Assembly (NCBI GenBank): GCA_003254925.1
Contig: QANZ01027320.1
Location: 228,472-292,471 of the forward strand
DNA length: 64,000 nucleotides
Direction of reading: 5' to 3'
Origin: Chamaecrista fasciculata
Taxonomy: Eukaryota > Streptophyta > Magnoliopsida > Fabales > Fabaceae
In this document: positions 1 through 11,991 of the stretch, one piece after another
Position numbering within the stretch: the first letter of the stretch is position 1
Layout: every line of letters begins with the position of its first letter
Notes under the pieces: generated by a model
Databases searched by the model: none
The model's input: only the letters and a program-made list of their open reading frames with translations
What the model was told of the DNA's origin: nothing
Program-made: the position numbers and the translations under genes

Positions 1-2496
1 AGAAATTGCATGTAGCAGCTAGAATAGTATCTATATGGAAAAGAGGTATTACTTGCTCTTCATTCTGGTTTCGACGTGCTGCAGCAAGAAAAAAACATAA
101 CAGGAGGATCACTTTGAGAGTGATACTATCTTGTTTATGTTTACAGCTAGTCCTTGAAAACATTCTAAAATCGAGTAAACATACAATTTGGTCTGTGAAA
201 GATACACTAGTTAAGAACTCAATCTTTGAAAGTCTAATTTACACACTTTAGTCCTTGAAAGTTGTGGAGACAATACAACTTAGTCTCTTAAATTCATTTT
301 TTAAGGACTAGTAACTTGTAGGGACAAAAAGACTAAAATGTATTAGTTTCATGACTTTTAGAGATTACCTAGTATAAACTAGGCTTTCAAGGATTTAATT
401 CGTGTATAGACCAATTTGTATGTTTATTTTCCTGAAATCTCTAACATGGATCTTTTAACTCATATGATACAGCATTAATTTCATGAAATGAGACAAGAGT
501 TTTGTTCCAATAAAAATTTTGAAACAAAAGACATGCACAACATGACTAATGTTTCAACCTAGCATGGTTCTTTCCTGTGAGAAGCATTTTGTCACCCAAT
601 GAAAATATTACATATCTGGTCCATGATACATTCAGGGTTGATTGAGTTTGAAGACAATAATATTTGTACTAAACAAGTTGAAGAGTCTTACCCAAACTGA
701 GAGTGACCTTCCTTTCCTTATACTTCTTAGCAAGGTACAAGATGAAACAGAAAAGAATCAGTACTCCCAAAGGAACTGATACAATCAATGCAATCTTCCT
801 CCTTTTTCTGTCTTCACTAGCATTATTTTCAGAGTCTTCATATGCACATAGAAAAAAAAAAAACAAAATAAGTAAAAGTAATACAGAACCAAGTATGCAA
901 TCAAGTACACTAATCAATGTAATTATGTCCCTTCATCTGACTCCAATAACAAGATGGCACAGAAAATCCAACCCCGGTATATAAAAATTAGAATGATCTC
1001 TGAAAGATACATGAATTGAAATCTCAATCCTTGAAAATCTAGTTTACAGCATTTAATCTCTATAAGCCATGAAATCAATGCAGTTTAGTCCTTTGATCCT
1101 TACAAGTTAGTCTCTACAGAAAAGGCTTAAGGGACTAAAGTGTGTGAACTAGATATTCAGAGATTGAGTTGTCAACTCGTGTATCTTTCAAGGGTTAAGT
1201 AAACATCTAAAACTTACCAACAACTGAAGGTTCTACCCTAACATAGAGATTTTGTCCACCTACAGTATAATGCCTCAGGTCCTTAAGCTCATCCATCCAC
1301 ATCACACAGCCAGTCCCTCCATTGCTAATATTAGCATCAGCATAAGCAGTGCAAGAACAATTTTTCAGGCACATTTCTTTACACTCAACAAGAGTCATGA
1401 TTTTGTTCACAAATACCGTCTCTGTTTCCGGTAACTCCATGTTCTGCAGCGGCAGAAACTTGTCATTCCCACAGTTCCCATCTAAGTTTCTCACACAACC
1501 ATCAGAAAATTCTCTCAAATTCCAAGCCTGTAGGTTCTTAGGACTGAACCCTTTTCCGCAATTACATACTGGAAAAGAAGTGGCATCACATATACCATTT
1601 GGACCACACTGCAAGTAATTATCACATTGGTCTCTAGGTGCATACCATAATGTATTCCAATTTTGACTACTTTCTATCCAAGCTAAGCGTTGGATTTGAC
1701 CAGTGGAATTCATAACAAGTCTCGAAAGAACCGATTTATCTTTGATTGAAGGTATATAGTATACCTCATGTGAATCTTCATACAAGGTATCATTAATAAC
1801 AGCATCATTAGACAGCTTTGGTAATCCACTGAAGTACACACCATTCCATGGTCCACTTCTATATACCCTTGTCTGTTTGTTCCACACGAAAATTTCAGGG
1901 CTTCCATGATAATCTAACCTGTAAGAAAAATCCCCACTTGATGGATCATCATTGCTCTTCCATGAAGTTATACGCTTTTCAATTTGAGTGTCCAAGTTCC
2001 ATCCTAGCTCCATACCTGGTAGGATAGTATCAGTGGGAAAATCAAAGCTTTGCCATAAATTATCATTCCCATTTGCTTCTCTAAGAACCAAATTCCCAGA
2101 ATCTAAAATCTGAAGAACTGGATTTGTTGTAGGTGAAGTATGATTTGAGGACCAAATGAGGTTTCCTGCTTGATCAAGAAGATTCAACCTTCCTGTGTCT
2201 CCATCAATCTTGAGGATTCCTGAGGAGTTTCTTAATGGGGTGTCTCTATTTGCAACCCAAACCACTGTTTTATCAGGAATGCTTTTGTACCATATACCCA
2301 AGTACCAAAACGAAGAGATGCTTGAACTAAAGAAGCCAAACTCAAAAACTTGGGAAGAAGACACAAGGGTTTGGTTGAGACCAAGAGATTGTGTTGAAGT
2401 TAAGGTGTCCACGGAGATTGAGATTGTAGCAAAGAAAATTGGTAAAGTCAAACAACAAAAGAGATAGTAGGCATACCATTGAGTAAAACCTCCCAT
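1..2496 (-). CDS. G-type lectin S-receptor-like Ser/Thr kinase, 5' part
   Basis: A membrane receptor kinase of the S-locus family; it runs off the left edge. Exon 1 (2496-1218) encodes a signal peptide (about residues 1-26), a B-lectin domain (VVWVANRDTPL, LQILDSGNLVLRE, LWQSFDFPTDT), the S-locus glycoprotein domain (SGPWNGVYFSG), an EGF-like stretch (DQCDNYLQCGPNGICD) and a PAN domain with paired cysteines (CKEMCLKNCSCTAY). Exon 2 (835-692) holds a transmembrane segment near residues 441-461 followed by basic residues. Exon 3 starts at 78 after a CTGCAG acceptor and reads IPLFHIDTILAATCNF, the usual lead-in to the kinase glycine loop. All three joins keep frame (donors GTAAGT and GTAAGA). 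No stops or frameshifts are seen, so this copy looks intact, unlike the relatives at 25.7-33.8 and 41.0-47.0 kb. The kinase catalytic residues lie outside the window. The ligand is unknown. Confidence 0.9.
150..440. repeat. Foldback (MITE-like) repeat in intron 2 of the S-receptor kinase
   Basis: The two halves are inverted copies: the 'tagtccttgaaa' and 'acatacaatttggtct' motifs on the left return as reverse complements on the right (near 400-430). No coding capacity. Ends are approximate. Confidence 0.5.
985..1206. repeat. Foldback (MITE-like) repeat in intron 1 of the S-receptor kinase
   Basis: A short inverted-repeat element: 'tgaaagatacatgaattga' on the left pairs with 'tcaactcgtgtatctttca' on the right. 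It resembles the repeat in intron 2 and ends about 10 bases from the exon 1 donor. Confidence 0.5.
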
Positions 2497-3666
2497 GTTG
2501 TTTGCAGTGTTATCATAAAGGTGAGATTTTTATTTTTCTGTCAAAGCATATAAAACAAACAGTGGCTTCATGTGAAAATTTAAGAGAAATGATAATACAA
2601 TTTCAGAAGAACAGAATATGTAATAAGGTGGTGTTACCTTTGTTATGGCATGTCTGTTTTCAAAACTTGAAGGGAGAATGTTGAAATTGAGAATTGAAAT
2701 GATGGGAGTGAATTTTTACAAAGAGAGAAGACAAGGAGAAGAAGGGAAGTCAAATGAATGAAGAAGCCTATTCTGCTATGGTACTCATCTTTGGTGGCGT
2801 CTCAAGAGTGTTTTATGTTTCTTGGTCTTCCATTTTCTTTAATTTATTTAACTGGCGGCTAACATTGAACCCAATATTTTATTTTCTTAGATTTTCTTTT
2901 GCACCACTAGTATTTGAATTTTGAACTATGTTACAAAAGTGTGTAATTTGATTCAAGGCTTAATTATAGTTAAGGCTTTTTACCTTTGTTTTTATGTGTG
3001 TTATAAATAATTAAGGTAAAACTCACTTTAATGATCTTTATGTCTTGAAAAGAATAGTCTTTCACTGTCAATTAAGGAATATCACCTTGCTCTTATAAAG
3101 AAGATTTGTTTTGTGTATTAAATACTAATTAGAACTAGATTTAACTTATGGAGATTCTTTGTTTTTTTTTGTTTAATGTTATTTTCTGGTTCTTAGTTTG
3201 TAGACAATATGTTTCTTCTTGATATAACATCTTTAAAAATCTGTTATAATATTTAATATTATCCTGTACATGTATAGAAACTATTTAATTTGATCAATGA
3301 AGGATTTTATATATGTTACATGGTTAATTTAAAGAATAGTCTTACATCAAAAGCAGCTTGGCTTCATTGATGAGATTATTTTCATTCCTTAGATATATAA
3401 ATTTTATTTTGGCCAACCCTTAGATATATAAATAGCTTTTAACATTTTTATATGTAATTTACATTTTTTTCAATTCACATGTATTTTCAATTGATGATTT
3501 TTTGGAGGAACAATTTTCCTGAAGTCCTATGGGCTGGGATCCATAAATAAGCTAGCTCAAGTTTAGAAGATAAAAAAAGAATTATTTTATTTTATATTTT
3601 CATATATATATATATATATATATAATTTTAGAAACTAAAAAAATCAGAAGGTTGGAAAACTATATA
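2497..3666. other. 5' flank of the S-receptor kinase, no gene
   Basis: AT-rich sequence upstream of the minus-strand gene. A minus-strand TATA-like stretch (taaataaatta) lies near 2840-2850 and could be the promoter. A TA microsatellite sits at 3602-3624. No other coding signal was seen. Confidence 0.5.
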
Positions 3667-3843
3667 TCTATACTATATTATATGTGGGAGGGGCTTTCTG
3701 GTTGTCCTCTCACTTATACTAAGATAAAAATATTACATGTAATTGAAATAAGAAAAAATTTACTATTTGGTCCTTTCTTTTTTACTGAGTCAACGATTTG
3801 GTCCTTCATTTATTTTACATAAACGGGCATGCAAAATCCCTAG
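3667..3843 (+). mobile_element. Short non-autonomous Helitron
   Basis: Begins TCTATACTATATTATATG after an A and ends CTAG before a T, the A|T insertion preference of Helitrons. It shares the 'tttactgagt' to 'tttagtccc'-type interior with the copies at 4625 and 5065. The 3' hairpin is partly deleted here (acgggcatgcaaaatccctag). 177 bp, non-coding. Confidence 0.7.
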
Positions 3844-4624
3844 TTATTTATATATAATTCAAAGAAATATAATTATTTTTTTCAAAATGTATTTTCGTGA
3901 TTATACATGCAGTTGACTTTCTTTTTTAATACACAAAATGTCCAAAATATAAGATTTTTCTTTCCATTTTAAAAGTTATATACATATAATTGATTCGCCT
4001 AATGAGACACTCTTTACTCACAACTCAAAGAAACTCAATGTAAATCTCTTCCGGTCTCCTTTTGTGTTTTCAATAAGATAATTAATTAGGATGAAAATTT
4101 TCATCATGCTCGATGTTCCAATAAAATTAACCACTACGGTAAGCCAACAAAATTAATCACTACTACCATAGTTTCTCCATATTAAAAAATAGCATTTTTC
4201 TTTGAAGTTGTAAATGTTATAATAAGTGTTTTTTCATCAATATGATGAATTATTGATGAAAGCATTCCAATAGAGAAATGGTAAAAAAAAAAAAAAAACA
4301 AAAGAGATGTTCAGATCTAGGTCATGAATCAATAGTTAGGACAGAATCTTTTACAAAGAAAAATTATAACAAAAAGTAGATCAAGAAAAATCATAGGAAA
4401 ACAAAAAAATTTGATTTATTTCAATGAATGAAAGTGCAGTATATATATATGTGCGCGCGCGCTTTGAATATTTCTTAATTAAAAGAGAAGTCCATATATC
4501 AGCCCTAATTAAGTATGATTGTTAACATAAAATTGAAAGTATAATAAGAAATATTTTTTTTGTCAACTTATAAACTATATATATATACATATATTAATAT
4601 ATTTCCGCGTCTACATAATACTTA

Positions 4625-4806
4625 TCTTATATTATATGGCTCCACCCCTTTGTGGTCATCCATGTTTAAAATTATATAGTCTATGAAATTAAAAATAAGA
4701 GAAAATTTACTATTTGGTCTCTCTTTCTTTACTAAGTTAACAATTTAGTCCCTTATTTATTTTACATACATTTTTACGTGCCCGTTAGGACACGCAAAGC
4801 CCCTAG
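4625..4806 (+). mobile_element. Short non-autonomous Helitron with 3' hairpin
   Basis: Starts TCTTATATTATATGGCTCC after A4624 and ends CTAG before T4807. About 10 bases before the end is a stem-loop, GTGCCC-GTTA-GGACAC (one mismatch). 182 bp, non-coding. Followed to 5064 by AT-rich DNA without features. Confidence 0.8.
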
Positions 4807-5064
4807 TTATTAATATATGCCTTAGTTCAGTCATATCAAACTTTCAATTTTTTTTACTTTACTTATATATTCAATTTAATTATATTTTTCGGATAGAGTT
4901 GTTGAGAGGACTATATCTTAACAGTTTTAGGTCAGATAAAGAATTAGTCACAATTCATTACTTTAGAAAATATTGAGTAGAAGGTTCCAAAAGGCATATA
5001 TTGTAATATTAATAAACGTAAATAATTGTAAAGATTCGTATATTGTAATAATATCTATACTATA

Positions 5065-5243
5065 TCTTATATTATATGGCTCCACCCCTTTCTGGTCGTC
5101 CACATTTTAAAACTATAGTACAAAATTAATAATAAGAGGAAAATTATTATTTGATCCCTTCTTTTTTACTGAGTTAACGATTTAGTCCCTCATTTATTTT
5201 ACATACATATTTGCGTGCCCGTTAGGGCACGCAAAGCCTCTAG
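5065..5243 (+). mobile_element. Short non-autonomous Helitron with perfect 3' hairpin
   Basis: Starts TCTTATATTATATGGCTCC after an A and ends CTAG before a T. The 3' hairpin at 5213-5232 is GCGTGCCC-GTTA-GGGCACGC, a perfect 8-bp stem with a GTTA loop, followed by gcaaagcctCTAG. 179 bp. The next element starts directly at its end. Confidence 0.8.
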
Positions 5244-5542
5244 TTATATTATATGTGTGAAGACCTTTATAATTGGTAAAAAGTAATTTAATTAAAATTT
5301 ATTAAAAACAAAGAAATAAACATGTGAACATAATGGGAGAGAGAAAATCATGTGGGCATATAATGAGAGAGAGAAATAGTAGATAGGATTAACTTCCCAT
5401 AACTTTAAATTAAAAAACTTACAATAAAAATTACATTTTATCATAAAATATAATAAAAGTAACTTTTCTTATTTTAAAATTATAATACTTATTAAATTTA
5501 AATTAATATTTGCATGCCGTTAGGGCATGCAAAGCACACTAG
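5244..5542 (+). mobile_element. Second Helitron subtype, abutting the previous one
   Basis: Ends with hairpin GCATGCC-GTTA-GGGCATGC and then aaagcacaCTAG before T. The interior (ggtaaaaagtaatttaatt, acatgtgaacataatggg) matches the element at 8457-8781, not the 4625/5065 subtype. The 5' TC end appears lost at the junction. Confidence 0.65.
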
Positions 5543-6287
5543 TATGTATATATATAAATGTCTAGATTACAAGATTCTGTTCACTCTATAAAATTAAGTA
5601 CTTATCGTATTGTATGCTAAATATACATTTTAATATGTTGATAATGTATTCAGGTGAAGCATAATTTCTTTTTAATTTCGATTTCTCGAGAAATGGAGTA
5701 TGATATACAATTATACATTTTTTTTTAAATACTCAGGCGCCCATGCGTCATAACGAGTTGTAGATTCACTCTTGCCCTTTTTAGGAAGGACAAATGATAT
5801 ACATCATTTTAAATATCAAAGTACCCGAGGCTATCCTTTCAGACACAATTTCGTAAATTTTGGTATACTTGTCTAATACTACAGTCACAAATCACCATCA
5901 ATCACGTATTTTGGCACCACCTACCACACTCCACATTTCCTCTATAAATAAATACTCAAAAAACCTAACAAAGGTATGCCATTCATTTCCTTAAAATAAT
6001 TACTCTCATCTCTTACAACTTTTAACTTAGGCTTTGGAGTGAATTCACATGAGATTCTCACGTGCATCCTTTTTGCGCATGTCCTCGTTCAAATTTTTTA
6101 AGGCCTCACATGACTATCTTAAAGGAAACCTAAAGATAAACTGGACCAACTTTTTTTTGTAAGAGTATAATTTTTTTAACAAAAGTAAAAGTGCATTAAA
6201 TATTTAGGAGTCAATAATTTTGGCATTCTATAATTTATTAGTATGTGTTTGTGGAGAGAAACGTGAAACTACAATAAGAATTTATTA
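5543..6287. other. AT-rich intergenic DNA, no gene
   Basis: No coding frame, RNA gene or clear element ends were recognised. Confidence 0.5.
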
Positions 6288-6520
6288 TCTTATATTATAT
6301 GGCTCCACCCCTTTCTGGTCGTCCGCTACATTTTCACAACATAACCTTATAATAAAATGGCTGAAATTTCAAATTGGTCCTAAATATTTTATTTATTTTA
6401 AATGAATCTTACATATTTTTATAATTTTTCAAATTGGTCCCAAACTTACTCATTTATCAATATAAAAATATTAAGTAATCTTTAACTTTAAATCAATTCA
6501 AACATCACGCGAAGCCCTAG
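6288..6520 (+). mobile_element. Short non-autonomous Helitron, third interior type
   Basis: Starts TCTTATATTATATGGCTCC after an A and ends gaagcccCTAG before a T. The interior (caaattggtcctaaatattt, caaacttactcatttatc) is the reverse complement of that in the minus-strand copies near 8200, 9840 and 10220. The 3' hairpin is eroded. Confidence 0.65.
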
Positions 6521-6869
6521 TATACCTATATGCCTACATCAATACATATTAGTATAATTACTATCAATACATTATACATGTATCAGTTTGGTCGCATGAG
6601 ACTCTCACATTTGTCCTAAAAGGAAAATGATTCTTAAATAAAAAGTCAACCATGTAATAGTAACGACGCGCATAAAGGAGGAAATGATCAATATAAAATT
6701 ACAAATTTGTTGAGAACTCTATTTTGTACTAAATATTTAAATCAGTTTTTTTTTAAAGATCTTAAAATTTTCTTTAATTTTAGAAGAAAGTTTGAATATA
6801 ATATAAATCATTGATTTGTGTATATTTATTTTTAATTTCACCAACACTTTATTTTTATGTAACTATATC

Positions 6870-7165
6870 TATCATGAGCAGTTGTATGACGTATATTTAT
6901 GTAACTTTGTAACGTCAATTAAACATTTTAGAAAATAAAATTAATTTTTAGTAATTTTAACATGACAAATACTATAAAATAATAACATATATAACATATA
7001 TTATAAATAAATATTGTAATTTTTAAAAATTTTTAAATTTTTTATCAAAATTTATAAATTTTTAATTATTTATATATATAGATATATGTTGTGTCTTAAA
7101 TTTAAGAATTTAGCATATTGGTATGTTCATGTGCATGTGCATGTTAGTGTTTATGCTTGATAGAA
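6870..7165. mobile_element. Degenerate TIR element (relic)
   Basis: The interior (taacatgacaaatactataa, ttaattatttatatatata) and right end (agtgtttatgcttgata) match the better preserved elements at 11275-11619 and 62294-62617. The left terminus has decayed. Confidence 0.5.
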
Positions 7166-8189
7166 TTTGACTAATTTTTTTTATTTTCAAATTAAAAATC
7201 CAATTATCCAAGAACCAATAGGTAGTAACAATCAATAAGTTATAATCTAGTAATCAAATGGTATTTTTTAAAGATTTTTTTTTATTATTTATAGAAAATT
7301 TTTTAATCAGGTTAAGTGTGCGAATGAGCAACAGGTCTGAGGGATTAAATTAAGAATAAAATTTGTGATTAATTTTAATTAAATGAGACTTGTGGGTGAT
7401 TAAATTAAGAATAAAAATTTATGAGACTGAATTGAGAAAATAATAATGTTCAAAAAGAATATAATATATGAGGGACCAAAATAGAATTTTATCCATTAAT
7501 TTTGTTTTATTATTTATTTTTTTTTTCAAATAGATGCGTTTTGTTATTCACTGTACTGAGCTTACTCCTCGGCTCCTTTTGTTAACACAGTCCAACATCA
7601 TTTTTGGCCCAAAATAAAACAAGTCAAATTAAGATTTCCGGCCCAAATATGTTTTGGTTCAGAATTGTTGACATCCAAAAACTCTTTGTTTTGAGTACCT
7701 TTTACTGCATGATATAAGTTTTGGTTCAAAAATAATTCTGCTCAATTCGACCCAAATTTGTTATCATAAAAAAATTTAGGAACTTTGTTTCAAATAATAA
7801 TTTCTTAAAACTAATGTTTCAAAAATAATTTCTCTTTACAAAGTTTAATCGACGTTACGATCTTAACTTTTGCGGCTCGGGTTCTTTGCATTCAGAGGGC
7901 CTCCGAATTTATCTGTAATTGGATCCTGTTTAATGATGCCAAAACGTGGCCGTTTCATTAAATGAAACTGTTAGTTTTAATAGATAAGGTCGCCACGTGT
8001 CGCAATCTTAACGGCAAGTATGAAATCCAATGGCAAAAAATTACTGAACTTCAAAGAACTCTACACAATCCAGTTTCTAACTTTTGTACTTTTGATGTTG
8101 TATATATATATCAGTTGACAGTGATAACTATAAGTGAAAATAAGAAGAAATAATCATAATGGAGAATATATATTATATAAAATTAATAT
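7166..8189. other. Intergenic DNA, no gene
   Basis: No credible coding region. A 63-codon frame at 7962-8153 has no recognisable features. CACGTG-type and AACGG motifs occur near 7960-8010 but no gene follows them. Confidence 0.4.
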
Positions 8190-8456
8190 CACAATATGCA
8201 TGTAACGTTTAAATTGATTTAAAATTAAAGAGTACATAAAATTCTTATATTGATAAATGAGTAAGTTTGAGACCAATTTAAAAAATTATAAAAATATATA
8301 AGATTCATAAAAAATAAATAAAATATTTAAGACTAATTTGAAACTACCTCATATATTTGGGACTAATTAGAAGTTTTAACTTCCTATATAAGATAATAAT
8401 TTTTATACTAATGTATATGTGGGAGGATGACCAGAAGGCTCCTCCCACATATAATA
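8190..8456 (-). mobile_element. Helitron-like element, minus orientation, eroded 3' end
   Basis: The interior (gataaatgagtaagtttgag, atatttgggactaatta) matches 10196-10500. The right end (ggctcctcccacatataata) is the reverse complement of the family's 5' start. The CTAG end is not preserved on the left. Confidence 0.5.
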
Positions 8457-8781
8457 TCTATACTATTATATATGTCTGAGAATCTTTATGGTCGGTCAAA
8501 AATAATTTAATTAAAAATTAGAAAAAAATAAAAAAAATAAACATGTGTACATATAATGGGAAAGAGAAAATCATGTGTACATATAATAGGTGATAGAAAG
8601 TAGTGGATGAGATTAACTTCCCACAATTTTAAATTAAAAAACATAAAATAAAATAAAATAAAAATTATAAAAATTAATTTTTTCCTATAATAAAAATAAT
8701 TTTTTTTTATTTTAAAATTATAATAATTATTAAATTTAAATTAATCTTTGTATGCCCGTTAGGGCATGCAAAGCATACTAG
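8457..8781 (+). mobile_element. Helitron, second subtype, with 3' hairpin
   Basis: Starts TCTATACTATTATATGTC after an A and ends with hairpin ATGCCC-GTTA-GGGCAT then gcaaagcataCTAG before T. 325 bp, non-coding. It lies directly between two other family members. Confidence 0.75.
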
Positions 8782-9070
8782 TAGTATAGATGTGTGAGGA
8801 CCCTTTTGGTTGGTCAAATATAATTAAATTAAAAATTAAAAAATGTGAAATAAACATGTCGAACTTGATAATTGGCTAACTATATAGACAATGGGAGAGA
8901 AAAATTAATAGATGAGATTTAAGAAAGTGAAAATTTATTATTTGGTCTTTTAATTTTCACACTTCTAACGATTTAGTCTTTGAATAATAAAAATATACTA
9001 TTTAATCACTGAATAACTACAAATGTTAAATCAAACGTTACATACATATTAGGGCACGGAAAGCCCCTAA
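8782..9070 (+). mobile_element. Helitron-like element abutting the previous copy
   Basis: Begins with the subtype's atgtgtgaggaccctttt block and ends ggaaagcccCTAA before T; CTAA is an allowed Helitron CTRR end. The hairpin is reduced to acatattagggcacg. Confidence 0.55.
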
Positions 9071-9822
9071 TTACTTAATATTAATATGTCTTTACTTTAA
9101 AATCATACGTTAATATAAGGTCACCATGTTATAATTAGTTGGAACTTGGATCCTATTATTATTTATAAAAATGTATTGAAAACAAACTTTCATCTTCCTT
9201 TTTAAATTTAAGTTTGATTCACATCTCCATTCTTTGGCATCTCCTAAAGTTGTTTTACTCCATGAAAAACAAGTGCCTAACTCCCTTATTCATCTATTTT
9301 AAGCTAACTCAATTGTTTTATTTTATTTCATTTTTAATTGGATTACATTGCTACACATGATGGTTGAAACTTGGTAAGTCATTTATTAAGTTGTGTTAAT
9401 GGGGTTTAATTTAAAGGTCTCAATCAATCATGTGTTGATTAAAAGATTTTTCTTTCCTTATTTCTTGAATATCTTGTTCAGTTGTTCTATCTATTGATGA
9501 CTGATATGAACTTCTGTCTCATTTCTCTATTTCTATAGTTTTTTAGATAATATTTTTTATTGGTTTTGAAACATAATTACATGCATGATATCCAGTAATT
9601 GCTCAACAGAAAAATTCCCGACTTGTAACACGAAAGTTTATATTTCGTTTGTTTGTATTATGAGATGGAAATCCAGTTAGAACTCTATTTATGGTTGTTA
9701 GCACGTGGGGTTATCAACATAATTGTGCAATTGACGTACAATAGTTTATTTTGTGTGCTGTCATGCGATGATTAATTATTTTATATTTCATGTGATACCA
9801 CGCAAGAATCGCATATTCGTGT
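9071..9822. other. Intergenic DNA, no gene
   Basis: No coding region, RNA gene or element boundary was recognised. Confidence 0.4.
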
Positions 9823-10194
9823 GTAGGGGCTTGGCGTGCCAAATATACATATAACGTTTGAATTAATTTAAAGTTAAAAATTATATTAAAATTTTATATT
9901 GATAAAAGAGTAAGTTTGGGACCAATTTGAGAAATTATAAAAATATGTAAGACTCATCTAAAATAAATAAAATATTTAGGACCAATTTGAAATTATCTCA
10001 TATGGGGAGAGTGAGTGGAGAGAGAGTGGTTGCATTTTTTAATTTTTAATTATTTTTTACATTTTTTAATTCAATTATTTTTTTAAAGAAGTGGAGAGAG
10101 TGAGTGGGGAGAGAGAGTGGTGACTTTTTTTCTTTTTTAATTTTTTAATTCATTAATTTTGACCAACCATAAAGGGGAAGAGCCATATATATAT
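9823..10194 (-). mobile_element. Helitron-like element, minus orientation
   Basis: Left end gtaggggcttggcgtgcc is the family 3' end in reverse, with CTAG mutated to GTAG. The right end aaaggggaagagccatata is the reverse of the 5' end. The interior carries two gagagtgagtgg(a/g)gagagag blocks. Confidence 0.6.
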
Positions 10195-10195
10195 A

Positions 10196-10500
10196 CTAGG
10201 GGCTTGGCGTGCCCTAACGGACACGCCAATATGCATATAATATTTGAATTGATTTAAAGTTAAAGATTATATAAAGTTTTTATATTGATAAATGAGTAAG
10301 TTTGAGACCAATTTAAAATTTCCTGATACATTTGGGACTAATTAAAAATTTTGACTTAATGAGAATGAACATGGGTGATTTTTTTTTTTTACATAAAAAT
10401 GAACATGGACTAGCTAGAGAAAAGTGGCTGATTTTTTTTCTTTTTTAATTTAATAATTTTGACCAACCATAAAGAGGTGGAGTCATATAATATAGTATAT
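10196..10500 (-). mobile_element. Helitron, minus orientation, next to the previous one
   Basis: Begins CTAGGGGCTTGGCGTGCCC with hairpin GGCGTGCCC-TAAC-GGACACGCC (one mismatch) and ends gaggtggagtcatataatat. It starts at the end of the 9823-10194 element, making a head-to-tail pair. Confidence 0.7.
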
Positions 10501-10792
10501 ATATATATATTGTGGTGATGTTCTTTTTCGTAATTTCATCTATTGTTTTCTTTAAATATTTGTATTATTTTTATATGTTTAAATATTATATTTTAGTTAT
10601 GTACTTGATCCGATCTTGAAATATGAAAAGTCTTCTCACTAAGCATATATATATATATATTGTGGTGATGTTCTTTTTCGTAATTTCATCTATTGTTTTC
10701 TTTAAATATTTGTATTATTTTTATATGTTTAAATATTATATTTTAGTTATGTACTTGATCCGATCTTGAAATATGAAAAGTCTTCTCACTAA
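10501..10792. repeat. 150-bp tandem duplication
   Basis: Two copies with a period of exactly 150 bases: tgtggtgatgttctttttcg occurs at 10511 and 10661, and tcttctcactaa at 10631 and 10781. No difference between copies was seen by eye, so the duplication is recent. Each copy starts with a TA run. Confidence 0.85.
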
Positions 10793-11274
10793 CTCATCAT
10801 TGAGATTATTTAATTTCACTACTCTCAATAAATCGGAAAAATATTCTATTCATAATTTGATCAGTTTAGTCAATTAAATTGATGATTAAGTAAAGTAATA
10901 TAACAAATAATAGTTATTAATTATTTTAAATATAAAAAATATATGAAATATAAAAATTAAAATTATTATCACAATATATAAATAATTATAAATTAATAAT
11001 TTGTCACAAATAATTAATATTAAAATACAATAATTTTTTATTTATAGAGGGATTAAGATTGATGACAAAGTAACTTTTTAGGGATTCAATTGAGAAAAAA
11101 GAAATTAGGGACTAAATTGAGAAAAAAAACTTTTTAAGGGACTATATTAAAAGAAAACTAATTTATGAGGGATAAAAATAGAACTTTAATATTTTAATTG
11201 AACAAAATAATTCTTTAGTGATTCACCACTCTTGTCTAATTATTTCCAACCTAACTACCAAAATGATTTTCAGC

Positions 11275-11619
11275 TATGAAACATAAATACTTCATTTTGA
11301 TGGTGTGTCGCCGTGTCGAACATGTGTTCATATTCAACATTAATACGCCACTCATACGACACATATTTATAAATTTCAGAATATAAAATCATTTTTTTAT
11401 GACTTTAACATGACAAACAATAGAAAATAATGACACATACGATATATATTATAAATTGATATTGTAATTTTTAAAGTTTCCATAAAAATTTATGAATTTT
11501 TAATTATTTATATATATAAATATATGTTGTGTTGTATCATGTAATTTTAAGAATTTATCATGGTATTGTGTTCGTGTCTGTATCGTATCTCGTGTCCGTA
11601 TCAGTGTTTATACTTCATA
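11275..11619. mobile_element. TIR element (MITE) of the TATGAAGCATG family
   Basis: Starts TATGAAACATAAATAC and ends gtgtttatacttcata, imperfect inverted ends. Flanks read ATTTTCAGC on the left and ATTTTCAAT on the right, a likely 9-bp target duplication with two changes, suggesting a Mutator-type origin. The same family occurs at 62294-62617 and as a relic at 6870. Confidence 0.65.
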
Positions 11620-11684
11620 TATTTTCAATATCAAACCAACTAATTTTTTAATCAAATCAACTATTAAATCATTCAAATTGTCTA

Positions 11685-11991
11685 GTTGTCAATCTGAGTT
11701 GGCACGAGTGGTTAAGGATCTAGACGAAAAACTTTTGTCTCATCATGGGTAAGGGTTCGAATCCCCCTAAACCTTCTTAATCTCATTGGTGGGGATCCCT
11801 CCCCAGGAAGATCCCCTGGCGCCCAAAAGCTAGTTGAGTAGCTGTGACTGGGTAAAATTATTTACGGTTTAGGCCTGTGTAGTAATCCTTTGGGTTGGGT
11901 CTCTGTTAGATTTCCCAACATGCCTCTGGCGCCCTGCCCGACGATAGCACTTGAGAGTGTCTTCCTTTATTACCAATTTTGTTTTAAAAAA
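11685..11991 (+). mobile_element. tRNA-derived SINE
   Basis: The head has a pol III A box (TGGCACGAGTGG, 11700-11711) and a B box (GGTTCGAATCC, 11754-11764), 42 bases apart. The body is about 300 bp and ends in a short A run. It is flanked by a perfect 10-bp direct repeat AAATTGTCTA (11675-11684 and 11992-12001), the target-site duplication of L1-type priming. Only the head resembles a tRNA gene, so this is a SINE, not a tRNA. Confidence 0.9.

Noticed and set aside
6..251. Plus-strand open frame at the left edge
   Set aside because: It overlaps the minus-strand exon 3 of the S-receptor kinase, whose frame and acceptor are convincing.
3602..3624. TA runs as replication or regulatory sites
   Set aside because: Simple microsatellites, common across the window (also 21074, 36961, 53430), with no associated structure.
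11697..11770. A tRNA gene
   Set aside because: A and B boxes are present, but there is no foldable acceptor stem, and the 300-bp body with flanking duplication shows a SINE.
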